A DNA stretch of 64,000 nucleotides from Lewinellaceae bacterium (GTDB taxonomy: Bacteria; Bacteroidota; Bacteroidia; Chitinophagales; Saprospiraceae): NCBI GenBank assembly GCA_016716135.1, contig JADJWX010000015.1:98135-162134 (forward strand). The letters run 5' to 3'. The notes below the pieces were generated by a model. It made no database searches, was not told where the DNA came from, and saw only the letters and a list, made by a program, of their open reading frames with translations. Positions 1 through 8,011 of this stretch are shown in pieces. A program made the position numbers and the translations under genes. Within the stretch, counting starts at the first letter, position 1; the number at the start of each line of letters is the position of its first letter.

Positions 1-256
1 CCGCCGTAGGATGAACAGTACCGTGCTGTTGCAGGGGCCGGGACATACCCGATGGCGATTTGGCGGCCTCATCGGAAAAGCGCATAAACGTGCATCTGAT
101 TCCGGCAGGGCAGCCCGCCAATTTTTTTGTAAATTTTCAATGTCTTCTTAAAAATAATGGCTCGTGAAGAATTTTTAATCATTGAAATTGACCGAAAAAG
201 AAGTTGTTGGCGAGGACGCCAACAGCAAAAGTTCACGAACTTTTGAAATAATCAAC
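1..256. other. Leader region without a supported gene
   Basis: No convincing gene is seen here. One forward frame is open from the window edge to about position 150, but its translation is low in complexity and basic and resembles no family I know. It could be the tail of a gene cut by the window edge. The last part is T- and A-rich and probably holds the promoter of the pyruvate-kinase-like gene. Confidence 0.4.
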
Positions 257-2131
257 ATGGCAAAAATCCATACCCAATACGAACGGGTGAACGACCAGTT
301 GACCCAAATTATCCAAAAAGCGGCAGCCATGGAGCGGCAGTACCAGTACGAGCTCTCCCGTGTGCATCCCGTTTACCAAAAAAGTGCGGCCAATTTGTTG
401 CACTATCTCGCCCTGCGTTCGTTCGATATCGATGCCTTGCAACTGCAATTGCGCGACCTCGGGCTGCCGGGTTTCGTTACCTGCGAAGGCTACGTGATGC
501 GGCACCTGGTCAACCTGAAAAATATTTTGAATCAGTTGCTCGGCAATGGCGATCTGTTGCCGCGCAAGGGATTTATTTCCAGGAAAAAAAGCGAGAAGCT
601 GCTGCGCAAAAACACCCAGCTCCTGTTCGGCTACAAATCCAAAAAACGCAATACCCGCATCATGGTCACCCTGCCGGACACGGCTGCCGGTGATCCTGAA
701 TTTGTCAAGCGCCTGCTTTCCCTGGGCATGAACTGTGCTCGGATCAACTGCGCGCACGACGATGCCGAAACCTGGGGGAAAATGATCCACAACGTAAAGT
801 TGGCCAATGCCCAGCTGCAAAAACGCTGCAAGATCACCATGGATCTCGGTGGCCCCAAGTTGCGTACCGGCAGCATGCAGCCCGGCCCGAAAGTGGTGCA
901 CATCCGCCCCACACGCGATGATCTGGGGCGCATCATCAAGCCCGCTCAAATCTGGATCGCGCCGCCCGATATAGCGCCGCCTGCCCATGCCGAAGGCGCC
1001 GTGCATATTCCGGTAGACGCACTTTTTTTTCAAAAAATCAAACGCGGCAATACCATTTATTTTACCGATTCGAGGAATAAACGTTGTTCCATCGTCATCG
1101 ACCGGCAGGAGGGCAACGGCATGTGGGGAATGTGCATCGATTCGGCCTATCTTGAAACCGGCGCCGCGCTCCTGTTGCACAAGGAAAAACAAACGGGTGA
1201 ATCAGTTAACCGCGTGGGTGAGTTGTTGCCCAAAGAGCAATTTATTACCCTTTTTCAGGGCGATACCCTCATCCTGCACAAAGACCCGCGCCCCGGCGAA
1301 CCGGCGGTGCCCGATGCGGCGGGCAGGGTGGCAAGCCCCGCGCATATTTCCTGTACCCTCCCGGAAATTTTCGATGATGTGCAGCCTGGCGAGCCTATCT
1401 ATTTCGACGACGGTAAAATCGAAGGGGTGATCGCCTCGGTCAGTGCAAACGAACTGACAGTCAAGATTCTCCATGCCCGCGATAACGGCAGCAAGCTCAA
1501 GGCCGACAAAGGCATAAATCTGCCCGAAAGTGCCCTCCGCATCAGCGGCCTGACGGCCAAAGACCGGGAAGACCTGGCCTTCGTGGCGCACCGGGCCGAT
1601 GCAATCAACTATTCCTTCGTGAATACCGTACAGGATGTCGAGGATTTGCAGGCTGTTTTGGACCAACAACAGGCCAAGCCCGGGATCATTTTAAAAATTG
1701 AAACCCAGCGCGGCTTTGCCAACCTCCCGGCCATCCTGCTGGCTGCCATGCGCAACTACCCGGTGGGCGTGATGATCGCCCGCGGCGATCTGGCTATCGA
1801 GACCGGTTGGAAAAACTTTGCCAGCATCCAGCAGGAAATCGTGCGCATTTGCGCGGCTGCGCACATTCCCAATGTATGGGCCACCCAGGTGCTTGAAAAT
1901 CTGGCGAAAAAAGGCACCCCCTCGCGTGCCGAAATCACCGACGCAGCCCTGGCTGCCCAGGCCGAATGCGTGATGCTCAATAAAGGCTACTACATCCACA
2001 AGGCCGTAAAAATGCTCGACAAAATACTGCGCCGCATGCAGCGCTTCCAACGCAAAACGGTGGCCATGCTGCCCCCACTCGAAGAAGCCGACCAGTTGGT
2101 GCTGTCGCACAAGGCATTCGATGTTGTTTGA
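257..2131 (+). CDS. Pyruvate-kinase-like protein with an extra N-terminal domain and no C-terminal domain
   Basis: The central and C-terminal parts match the pyruvate kinase catalytic barrel. Seen are TRIMVTLP near residue 133, GMNCARINCAH near 157, MDLGGPKLRTG near 195, the lysine motif LKIET near 480, MIARGDLAIE near 508 and ATQVLENL with PSRAEITD near 542-562. The first 130 residues are helical, basic and not part of normal pyruvate kinase. The beta domain between the barrel halves is enlarged, about 225 residues. The protein ends soon after the barrel, so the usual C-terminal allosteric domain is missing. A TTG start 25 codons upstream is possible, but the ATG gives the cleaner N-terminus. 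Catalysis of phosphoenolpyruvate to pyruvate is plausible but not certain. The gene converges on rnhB with 8 bases between. Confidence 0.8.
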   Translation: MAKIHTQYERVNDQLTQIIQKAAAMERQYQYELSRVHPVYQKSAANLLHYLALRSFDIDALQLQLRDLGLPGFVTCEGYVMRHLVNLKNILNQLLGNGDLLPRKGFISRKKSEKLLRKNTQLLFGYKSKKRNTRIMVTLPDTAAGDPEFVKRLLSLGMNCARINCAHDDAETWGKMIHNVKLANAQLQKRCKITMDLGGPKLRTGSMQPGPKVVHIRPTRDDLGRIIKPAQIWIAPPDIAPPAHAEGAVHIPVDALFFQKIKRGNTIYFTDSRNKRCSIVIDRQEGNGMWGMCIDSAYLETGAALLLHKEKQTGESVNRVGELLPKEQFITLFQGDTLILHKDPRPGEPAVPDAAGRVASPAHISCTLPEIFDDVQPGEPIYFDDGKIEGVIASVSANELTVKILHARDNGSKLKADKGINLPESALRISGLTAKDREDLAFVAHRADAINYSFVNTVQDVEDLQAVLDQQQAKPGIILKIETQRGFANLPAILLAAMRNYPVGVMIARGDLAIETGWKNFASIQQEIVRICAAAHIPNVWATQVLENLAKKGTPSRAEITDAALAAQAECVMLNKGYYIHKAVKMLDKILRRMQRFQRKTVAMLPPLEEADQLVLSHKAFDVV

Positions 2132-2139
2132 TTTCTTTT

Positions 2140-2739
2140 CTAAAAAATGGTCAATTGCTCTCCGTCCGGCAATTGCTGGAAGGTGCGGCGGTGGTGCGGC
2201 GTCAGCCCGTGCTGCCGGATGGCTTCGCGGTGGGCCTGTGTGGGATAGCCCTTGTTGGAAAGCCAGTCGTATTGCGGAAATTCCTGCGCCAGGCGGTGCA
2301 TCCGTTCGTCCCGATGGGTTTTGGCAAGGACCGAGGCGGCGGCAATTGCGGCGTATTTGCCGTCGCCTTTCACGACGCACAGATGCGGCGTGGCGGCGTA
2401 TTTTTGAAAACGGTTGCCGTCAACCAGGATAAATTCGGGCTGTTGCGTCAGTGCCTCCAACGCGCGGTGCATGGCCAAAAACGATGCGCGCAGGATATTG
2501 ATCCGGTCGATCTCTTCCGGGGTAGCGCTGCCAACAGCCCAGGCCAGGGCTTCCTGCTCGATCACCAGGCGCAAGGCATCGCGCTGTTTTTCGGTCATCT
2601 GCTTGGAGTCGTTCAGCACAGGGTGTTGAAAATCAGGGCGCAAAATCACGGCAGCGGCAAACACCGGTCCGGCCAGACATCCGCGTCCGGCTTCATCGCA
2701 TCCGGCTTCGAGCCGGTCGGGTTGGTGGTAGGCTAGCAT
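2140..2739 (-). CDS. rnhB: Ribonuclease HII
   Basis: This 199-residue protein cleaves the RNA strand of RNA-DNA hybrids and removes single ribonucleotides misincorporated in DNA. The N-terminal motif AGCDEAGRGCLAGPV holds the paired acidic metal-binding residues. NDSKQMTEKQRD, FILVDGNRF and the KGDGKYAAIAAASVLAKTHRD block, all typical of RNase HII, follow. Its length is normal for the family. The reading frame extends 33 codons further upstream, but the conserved domain begins right after the chosen ATG. It is divergent from the hpt gene, with 125 bases between the two starts. Confidence 0.95.
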   Translation of the reverse strand: MLAYHQPDRLEAGCDEAGRGCLAGPVFAAAVILRPDFQHPVLNDSKQMTEKQRDALRLVIEQEALAWAVGSATPEEIDRINILRASFLAMHRALEALTQQPEFILVDGNRFQKYAATPHLCVVKGDGKYAAIAAASVLAKTHRDERMHRLAQEFPQYDWLSNKGYPTQAHREAIRQHGLTPHHRRTFQQLPDGEQLTIF

Positions 2740-2817
2740 GTGTTTTATTCTTTTTACCAGGCAACGGATTTCACCCCCAAAAGTACACAAGTCTTCGGGC
2801 AGCAAAGGCAATTCAAC

Positions 2818-2825
2818 TACCTTTG
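2818..2825 (+). promoter_or_regulatory. Bacteroidota-type -7 element for hpt
   Basis: TACCTTTG matches the Bacteroidota -7 consensus TAnnTTTG exactly and lies 40 bases before the hpt ATG. A weak -33 candidate (TTCG) lies about 20 bases upstream. Start-site mapping would be needed to confirm it. Confidence 0.55.
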
Positions 2826-2864
2826 CCCCCGTCAACAAAACAACGCATCAACAAAACAACAACA

Positions 2865-3425
2865 ATGGAAACCTATACCAGCCCGAGCGACCATGTACAG
2901 TTGCATGATTTGTTATTTGTCGCCCTTTTTTCGGAAAAAGACGTGCGGGAACGGGTGCAGGAACTGGGCCAGGCAATCACACAACAATACCAGGATAAGC
3001 AGCCCTTGTTCATCAGCATTTTAAGCGGTGCTTTTGTGTTTGCTGCCGACCTGATGCGCGCCTTCGACGGTGCCTGCGAGGTGGGCTTTGTCAAGTTGGC
3101 GTCGTATTCCGGCACGACCTCCACCGGCGAAGTCAAAACCGTGATGGGCCTGGAAAAAGAACTGCGTGGCCGCCACATTATCGTGGTGGAAGACATCGTC
3201 GACAGTGGCCGCACACTGCATTATTTTCATGAATATCTGCAGGCGCAGGAGCCGGCATCTATTTGCACCGTGGCTTTTTTGCGCAAACCGGAAGCCGTTG
3301 TTTTTCCGGTAAAAGTGGACCATGTCGGGTTCGATATTGAGGATCGTTTTGTGGTTGGGTACGGGCTGGATTACGATGGCCTGGGGCGCAACCTGCCGGG
3401 TGTCTATCAACTCGCCGAACGGTAA
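2865..3425 (+). CDS. hpt: Hypoxanthine phosphoribosyltransferase
   Basis: This 186-residue enzyme of purine salvage transfers the phosphoribosyl group of PRPP to hypoxanthine or guanine, giving IMP or GMP, in the cytoplasm. The PRPP-binding loop VVEDIVDSGRTL near residue 105 is clear, as are the early loop ILSGAFVFAADL and the C-terminal VGYGLDYDGLGRNLP block typical of the bacterial enzyme. The ATG follows an AC-rich leader (ACAAAACAACAAC), a common arrangement in this phylum. An in-frame TTG 14 codons upstream overlaps the promoter element and is unlikely to be used. Confidence 0.93.
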   Translation: METYTSPSDHVQLHDLLFVALFSEKDVRERVQELGQAITQQYQDKQPLFISILSGAFVFAADLMRAFDGACEVGFVKLASYSGTTSTGEVKTVMGLEKELRGRHIIVVEDIVDSGRTLHYFHEYLQAQEPASICTVAFLRKPEAVVFPVKVDHVGFDIEDRFVVGYGLDYDGLGRNLPGVYQLAER

Positions 3426-3470
3426 TTTTTTACTATTTTTCGGTTTTGAAAACGATTCTAACAGCATTGT

Positions 3471-5201
3471 ATGACCGGACTGAACCCCTCCCCGGATCAA
3501 CTCCGCCGCCTGAAAGCAGCATTTCAGGAACTCAAGGCCGAACAAGATCAGTTTCTCCGCCAGGTTGAAAACCGAACATTCGTACATACCCGGGTGTACC
3601 GCCAGGTACGCGACGAGCGCAAATGCCTGTTGATCGGCCGTAAGGGAGCCGGGAAAACAGCCTTGCTGGTTGGCTACCGGACTGAAAACCGGTCCGACTA
3701 TCTCGCCGAAGCCGACATCGACATCATTGCCGACGAATTTCCGTTGGAACCCCTGTTTCACTTTTTTTACCGGGAGGTTTACGACAAGCTGAACAAACGC
3801 GCCGGGAACAGTCGCAACACCGACCTGGCGCATTTCCTCGACCCAACCAAGGTGGCTACCTATGCCTGGAAACAAAGTCTGACGGCATCGGCAGTGTGCA
3901 TGGCAGCGCAGCAAATTCTCGATTCCGACATGGCCAACCAACTTTCGGATCAGGAAAAACGCACGCTGGAAGAGGCCCTGGAACACGTGCTCAAATTGTT
4001 GGGCAACGGCAAAGGCCGCGTGGAAGGCGGCACGATCCTGGGGCCATTCCTGGTGTATTTTTTTACGGCATTCACCGAATTGATCGAAGTGGCGATCGAA
4101 CAATCCATGGGCAGCTTTGCAGCGCTGGTGGCCAAAATTACCGGCCAGCTTAGTTTGATGGCTAAAAACAATACCGACGAGGTGCTGCGGCGGCCGGTCC
4201 AGCAAATTCGCCAGATTCTGGACCGGCACGGTAAAAAAGTTTTACTTACGCTCGACCGCTTCGACGACTTTTACGACGAGTTTCAGTATCGCCAAAGCAA
4301 CGACATGGCCATCGAAAAGCGGGCCTTCCTGGCGGCTTTGCTGAAGGGCCTGGTGATTGCCGCCCGCGACTTGCAGCGCGACGCCGCACAGTATTCCTGG
4401 ATGCACATGCTTTTTACCATCCCAATGGATAAGTTTTTGGAATTGCAGCTGCGCGAACGCGCCGACCTGGAAAGCAACCATGTAGTGCGCCTGGAGTGGA
4501 CGCCCAAAGAACTCTACGAACTGGTAAACCGCCGCATTGCTGCCGCCCTCGACCTGCCGGAAAAGGAGGTTTCCAATGCCTGGAATTTGCTTTTCCCGTT
4601 CGATGTAACCAACGGACGCCTCCGCGAAGTCAAGGAAGATTCCTTTTTATACATTGTCCGGCATTCCCTTTGGAACCCCCGCGAAATTCACATGTACCTT
4701 AAAGCCCTGTTTGCCGAAATGGAAAAACGGCCGGCCGATGAGGAAATGTTCCGCAAGGTGGTTCGCACCGAAACGGAAAACATAATCCGGCGGGAATTTA
4801 TCGGGCAATTTATCAGTGAGTTTCAGGGATTGCAAAAAGTGCTCAACAAACTCGGCAATGTGCAGCTGCGCACTGTGTTCTCTTACGAATCGTTGTGCGA
4901 CAAACTTGGGGGTTTGGAATTGTTCGACGACTGCCGCAGCCCCGACCAGATCGCCGTACGCCTGTTCCACATGGGCGTATTGGGTGTGCGGATAAAAGGG
5001 AACCGCAGCGACGGCAACCTGGCGGTCATCACGCAGCAGAAATACGAAGTGGGCTACCGGTTTTGTTTCAATACAGAAGAAAACGACCCCTTCTCGCCCG
5101 GTTGCGAGGTGTGTATTCACCCCATGTTTTTTGAATACCTCAACATTAAACACGAGGAGCCGTACGTGGTGAATCAATTGGTTTGGGAAATGTTTGCCTG
5201 A
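3471..5201 (+). CDS. P-loop ATPase of uncertain function (Sll1717-like)
   Basis: A 576-residue protein with a Walker A motif GRKGAGKT at residues 56-63 and a Walker B-like strand VLLTLDRFDDF at 257-267. Between them, residues 187-228 form an unusually hydrophobic stretch that could be a buried core helix or a membrane-contacting segment. The rest resembles AAA/STAND-type NTPases of the loosely defined Sll1717 group, which often have a GRKGxGK loop. That assignment comes from motif memory only. No effector domain is recognised in the C-terminal 200 residues, which have the look of helical or winged-helix folds. The neighbours give no pathway clue. It converges on a small membrane protein gene with a 5-base gap. 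Its role could be signalling, DNA metabolism or defence. Confidence 0.6.
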   Translation: MTGLNPSPDQLRRLKAAFQELKAEQDQFLRQVENRTFVHTRVYRQVRDERKCLLIGRKGAGKTALLVGYRTENRSDYLAEADIDIIADEFPLEPLFHFFYREVYDKLNKRAGNSRNTDLAHFLDPTKVATYAWKQSLTASAVCMAAQQILDSDMANQLSDQEKRTLEEALEHVLKLLGNGKGRVEGGTILGPFLVYFFTAFTELIEVAIEQSMGSFAALVAKITGQLSLMAKNNTDEVLRRPVQQIRQILDRHGKKVLLTLDRFDDFYDEFQYRQSNDMAIEKRAFLAALLKGLVIAARDLQRDAAQYSWMHMLFTIPMDKFLELQLRERADLESNHVVRLEWTPKELYELVNRRIAAALDLPEKEVSNAWNLLFPFDVTNGRLREVKEDSFLYIVRHSLWNPREIHMYLKALFAEMEKRPADEEMFRKVVRTETENIIRREFIGQFISEFQGLQKVLNKLGNVQLRTVFSYESLCDKLGGLELFDDCRSPDQIAVRLFHMGVLGVRIKGNRSDGNLAVITQQKYEVGYRFCFNTEENDPFSPGCEVCIHPMFFEYLNIKHEEPYVVNQLVWEMFA

Positions 5202-5206
5202 ACAAT

Positions 5207-5692
5207 TTATGCTTTACCTGCCGGCCGGATGGCCGTCCACAACCATCGCCTGCTTCCACTCGGGTACAACAACCACATCGCCATCGCCATGATCAGGGTG
5301 CAAGGAAAAGCCGAACCGACGCCCAGCGGGGCAATGGCCAGCAGGAAGATCATCGCTCCAATGGCGCCGATGCGAAACAGGGAGCCTTTCATCCACATAC
5401 TCAGTGCAATGAGCGCCTGGCCTGCGGCAATGCTCAGTACGATCGGTTGCGTGTGCGCCGCAAAAAAGCCGTAAATAAATTGCTCGTACCATCCGAAAAG
5501 GGCATACTGTGCATAGCCGATGTAGTCGTCGGGAGTATGCAGCACGGTGGTCGCATTCGTCCAGGCTGCCCAGGAAAACAACAGGAAAAACAACAAGCGC
5601 CCCCAAGCCGGGCGCGTCCAGGCTGCCCAGAGCATGGCAAGGGCTACCAGATTTGAAATGGCGTGTGCGATCCAGATGAGGTGAGTGGGCAT
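5207..5692 (-). CDS. Small multi-pass membrane protein, unknown function
   Basis: 161 residues, strongly hydrophobic, with about four or five predicted transmembrane segments and many Trp and aromatic residues at the boundaries. The start was set at the second methionine (MPTHLIWIAHAIS), because the first 13 residues of the longer frame lie in what looks like leader sequence. I do not recognise a family. The tail is basic (GSRRWLW and RPAGKA), which suggests a cytoplasmic C-terminus. Confidence 0.6.
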   Translation of the reverse strand: MPTHLIWIAHAISNLVALAMLWAAWTRPAWGRLLFFLLFSWAAWTNATTVLHTPDDYIGYAQYALFGWYEQFIYGFFAAHTQPIVLSIAAGQALIALSMWMKGSLFRIGAIGAMIFLLAIAPLGVGSAFPCTLIMAMAMWLLYPSGSRRWLWTAIRPAGKA

Positions 5693-5882
5693 AGTTTGCA
5701 AATACTTAGGTCCGATTTGCAAAACTTTCAAAAAATGCGGGGCGGCTCAATGTTTGGGGTCATGGGACATATTGAGCTTGCGCAAAAGATAGATGTGGCC
5801 CGCCCTATAAGCCGAAAACTTAAAATTCCCGCCGTAGATTATTTTATAAACCACGGTGACATGGAGCGCACAAAGGGGCCTT

Positions 5883-5915
5883 ACTCGTCCTACGGCTTAA
5901 AGCCGTAGGACGAGT
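5883..5915. repeat. Perfect inverted repeat, 16-bp arms, 1-base spacer
   Basis: ACTCGTCCTACGGCTT is followed by one A and then its exact reverse complement. Such a palindrome can form a cruciform or a hairpin in RNA. It lacks a T-tract, so it is not a standard terminator. Confidence 0.9.
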
Positions 5916-5937
5916 GCTCGCACAGCCCGTTAAACTT

Positions 5938-5988
5938 ACGAGGCACGGAGTATACGGAGTTTAGTGCTCCGTATACTCCGTGCCTCGT
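5938..5988. repeat. Perfect inverted repeat, 22-bp arms, 7-base loop
   Basis: The arms at 5938-5959 and 5967-5988 are exact reverse complements around the loop TTTAGTG. The arm text (GAGGCACGGAGTATACGGAG) resembles degenerate GGCACGGAG-like motifs that recur elsewhere in this window. No T-tract follows. Confidence 0.9.
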
Positions 5989-6051
5989 GGTAAAAATTTG
6001 GACGTGCGGGCTAATGTGTCAGCCTCCAAACAAACCGGGAATCCGCCCTGC

Positions 6052-6591
6052 TCAATTGCGCGGCAACCACCAGCCCAGCCAGACGCCGACCAGCCCCCAC
6101 TGAACTACAGTGTCGATCAGATAACCAATCGAGCTGCTCTCAAACCAGATGCTGCTCAGGTACGAAGTCGTGATGTAACTGGCGCCACCCAGGGCGAGTG
6201 CCGCGAGGACGGCCGTTTTTAAGTCCAATGCTGCAAATTTCATCAGCAGCCAAACCAAAAAGAACGCTGCCAGAATATCGGCAACCAGCGCCCGGAGCAT
6301 ATTCATACCCATATTCATTTCCATGGATTTGTGATAGCTTATCGTTGCCCAGGGCTTGCCGATATTGCCGTCCATGATGGCCTGGTGTTCTTCCTGCGGC
6401 GTTCCGGGCGGAATGCCTGGCAAGTAGTAGTTGCCTTCTTCCAGGTGCTGCGCCAGATTTTCCATAATTTGGTCCTGGTTGGCGGTGTACTGGAATTCCG
6501 AGGCATGGACGTTCAGCAAACTCCAGGACAGGAACTGCCAGAGGAACAGGATAAGCCCGCCAACAAGTGATGCAATCAGTTGTTTTTTCAT
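6052..6591 (-). CDS. Membrane protein of unknown function
   Basis: 179 residues. An N-terminal transmembrane or signal segment (residues 5-28) is followed by a soluble stretch of about 70 residues with PGIPPGTPQEEHQ and a Met-rich NMGMNM turn. Three more hydrophobic segments make up the C-terminal half. It ends in WLGWWLPRN. No family is recognised with certainty. It is divergent from the cyclase gene, with about 106 bases between the starts. Confidence 0.6.
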   Translation of the reverse strand: MKKQLIASLVGGLILFLWQFLSWSLLNVHASEFQYTANQDQIMENLAQHLEEGNYYLPGIPPGTPQEEHQAIMDGNIGKPWATISYHKSMEMNMGMNMLRALVADILAAFFLVWLLMKFAALDLKTAVLAALALGGASYITTSYLSSIWFESSSIGYLIDTVVQWGLVGVWLGWWLPRN

Positions 6592-6697
6592 AATTGGTTG
6601 TGTTTTGTTTTGTGATAAAATTTGGTTTCGTTCATATAAAGGTACCCAAACTTTTATTTTCGCTTGCGCACTTAAACCGGTTTTTTACGCTGCCCTC

Positions 6698-7816
6698 ATG
6701 TCGATACTCCAATTGTCGCCGCTTCAAAAAAGAAATCTGAATAAAATTGTTGGCATCGCCCTTTTTTGGTCTTTATTCGGAATGACATACGCCTTGCTCG
6801 AACGCGGCATTCTCGGAAACGCAACAGTTTATCCGTCTACAGGAAATCCCTATAAATTCAGTACAGCCCTTCTGACGGCCAGTTTCGGAGCCTTGCTGAT
6901 GGGTTTTATTTTCGGTGGAATTGAAGTGTATTACCTCAGCAGAAAGTTTGTCCGGATGGCATTCGGTGTGAAAATTCTGCTCAAAACCAGTATCTACCTT
7001 CTGGTGATTTGTCTGCTTGTTCTTTTGCTCAGCATTTTAGGGAGTAGCCTGTCTTTGCAGGTTGCACCAAATGATACAGCCGTTTATAATTCGGTGCTCC
7101 TGTTTATGGCGAATGAGGCATTTTGGTGTGTGGCGTTTTATTCGGGTGCGGTTATTTGTGTCGGACTCTTTTTGACGGAGGTCAGCGACAATCTTGGGCA
7201 AGGCGTTGTGAAAAATTTTCTGTTCGGGAAATACCACCGCCCCCGGGAAGAACGGCGCATTTTTATGTTCCTGGATATGAAAGCCTCCACTACCATTGCG
7301 GAGCAGCTGGGCCATATCCGGTATTTCGAACTACTGAATGCCTATTATGCCGATATGACCAAATCTATTCTGAACAGCGCAGGCATTGTATATAAATATG
7401 TCGGCGATGAAATTATAATTTCATGGGATTATAAAACCGGTTTGAAAAACAGCAATTGCCTGCACTGTTTTTTTTCTATAAAAAATGTATTGAAGGATAG
7501 AGCAGAAAATTATAAATCGCGGTTTGGCCTGGCGCCCGCTTTTAAAGCAGGCATGCATTGCGGGCCGGTTACAACTGGTGAAATCGGGGTGTTAAAAAAG
7601 GAAATTGCATTTAACGGCGATGTGTTAAATACCACGGCACGCATCCAAAGCCTGTGCAACGACTACGGTGCGGAACTGCTGGTTTCAGAAGACCTGTACA
7701 CCGCACTACATCCGGATAATTCCTTTGCCGCAAAACCTATCGGCAACCTGCGTCTGCGGGGGCGAGATGCCCGGGTGAATCTCTACTCGGTTTCACAACC
7801 TAGCGACTACACATAA
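6698..7816 (+). CDS. Membrane-anchored class III adenylate/guanylate cyclase
   Basis: 372 residues. Four transmembrane segments (about 14-35, 55-78, 94-116 and 135-160) precede a cytoplasmic cyclase catalytic domain. The metal-binding aspartates are visible in FLDMKAST (D193) and YKYVGDEII (D237), and GDVLNTTARI matches the family asparagine/arginine motif. It would make cAMP or cGMP from ATP or GTP. The substrate cannot be decided from the sequence. The reading frame is open 89 codons upstream, but the ATG at the first hydrophobic domain is preferred because the upstream part overlaps the divergent gene. A second, unrelated cyclase occurs near 59-61 kb. Confidence 0.88.
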   Translation: MSILQLSPLQKRNLNKIVGIALFWSLFGMTYALLERGILGNATVYPSTGNPYKFSTALLTASFGALLMGFIFGGIEVYYLSRKFVRMAFGVKILLKTSIYLLVICLLVLLLSILGSSLSLQVAPNDTAVYNSVLLFMANEAFWCVAFYSGAVICVGLFLTEVSDNLGQGVVKNFLFGKYHRPREERRIFMFLDMKASTTIAEQLGHIRYFELLNAYYADMTKSILNSAGIVYKYVGDEIIISWDYKTGLKNSNCLHCFFSIKNVLKDRAENYKSRFGLAPAFKAGMHCGPVTTGEIGVLKKEIAFNGDVLNTTARIQSLCNDYGAELLVSEDLYTALHPDNSFAAKPIGNLRLRGRDARVNLYSVSQPSDYT

Positions 7817-7824
7817 AAAGCAGA

Positions 7825-7980
7825 GGCTGTCTCATAAGTACTTCTAAGTATTCACCCGCCGTAGATTATTACTTAAACACATAGGCTCATAGAACACAAA
7901 GAATATTTCTCTGTGTTCTATGAGCCTATGTGTTTAAAAATTGGGAAGCTATCTTTTGTACACTAACTTATTAGACAGCC
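7825..7980. mobile_element. MITE-like element with 15-bp terminal inverted repeats
   Basis: The ends GGCTGTCTCATAAGT (7825-7839) and ACTTATTAGACAGCC (7966-7980) are inverted repeats with one mismatch. GGCTGTCT termini are typical of several transposase families. Inside lies a long hairpin with 26-bp perfect arms (7873-7898 and 7912-7937) and a 13-base loop that can pair further, plus the 16-mer shared with 5828-5843. There is no room for a transposase. No clear target-site duplication was recognised, so the exact ends are uncertain. Confidence 0.65.
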
Positions 7981-8011
7981 CTTACGCACAGTTTTCAAGG
8001 GATACGGCAAA

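Larger units (their letters stand above)
5693..6051. other. Gene-free stretch rich in palindromes
   Basis: About 360 bases without a supported gene lie between the ends of two minus-strand genes. The stretch holds the 16-mer CCCGCCGTAGATTATT (5828-5843), which recurs at 7855-7870. It also holds a degenerate segment reading like ACCACGGTGACATGGAGCGC and two large perfect inverted repeats listed separately. The layout suggests one or more small repeat elements rather than regulatory DNA. Confidence 0.7.

Noticed and set aside
1..181. Partial gene at the window edge
   Set aside because: One forward frame is open for 50 codons but no motif or start supports it.
233..1192. Minus-strand open frame of about 319 codons
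   Set aside because: It is antisense to the pyruvate-kinase-like gene and has low-complexity translation.
3021..4229. Minus-strand open frame of about 402 codons
   Set aside because: It is antisense to hpt and the P-loop ATPase, with no recognisable motif.
3471..8011. A defence island around the P-loop ATPase
   Set aside because: The neighbours are housekeeping or unassigned membrane genes; no nuclease, toxin, methylase or reverse transcriptase is present.
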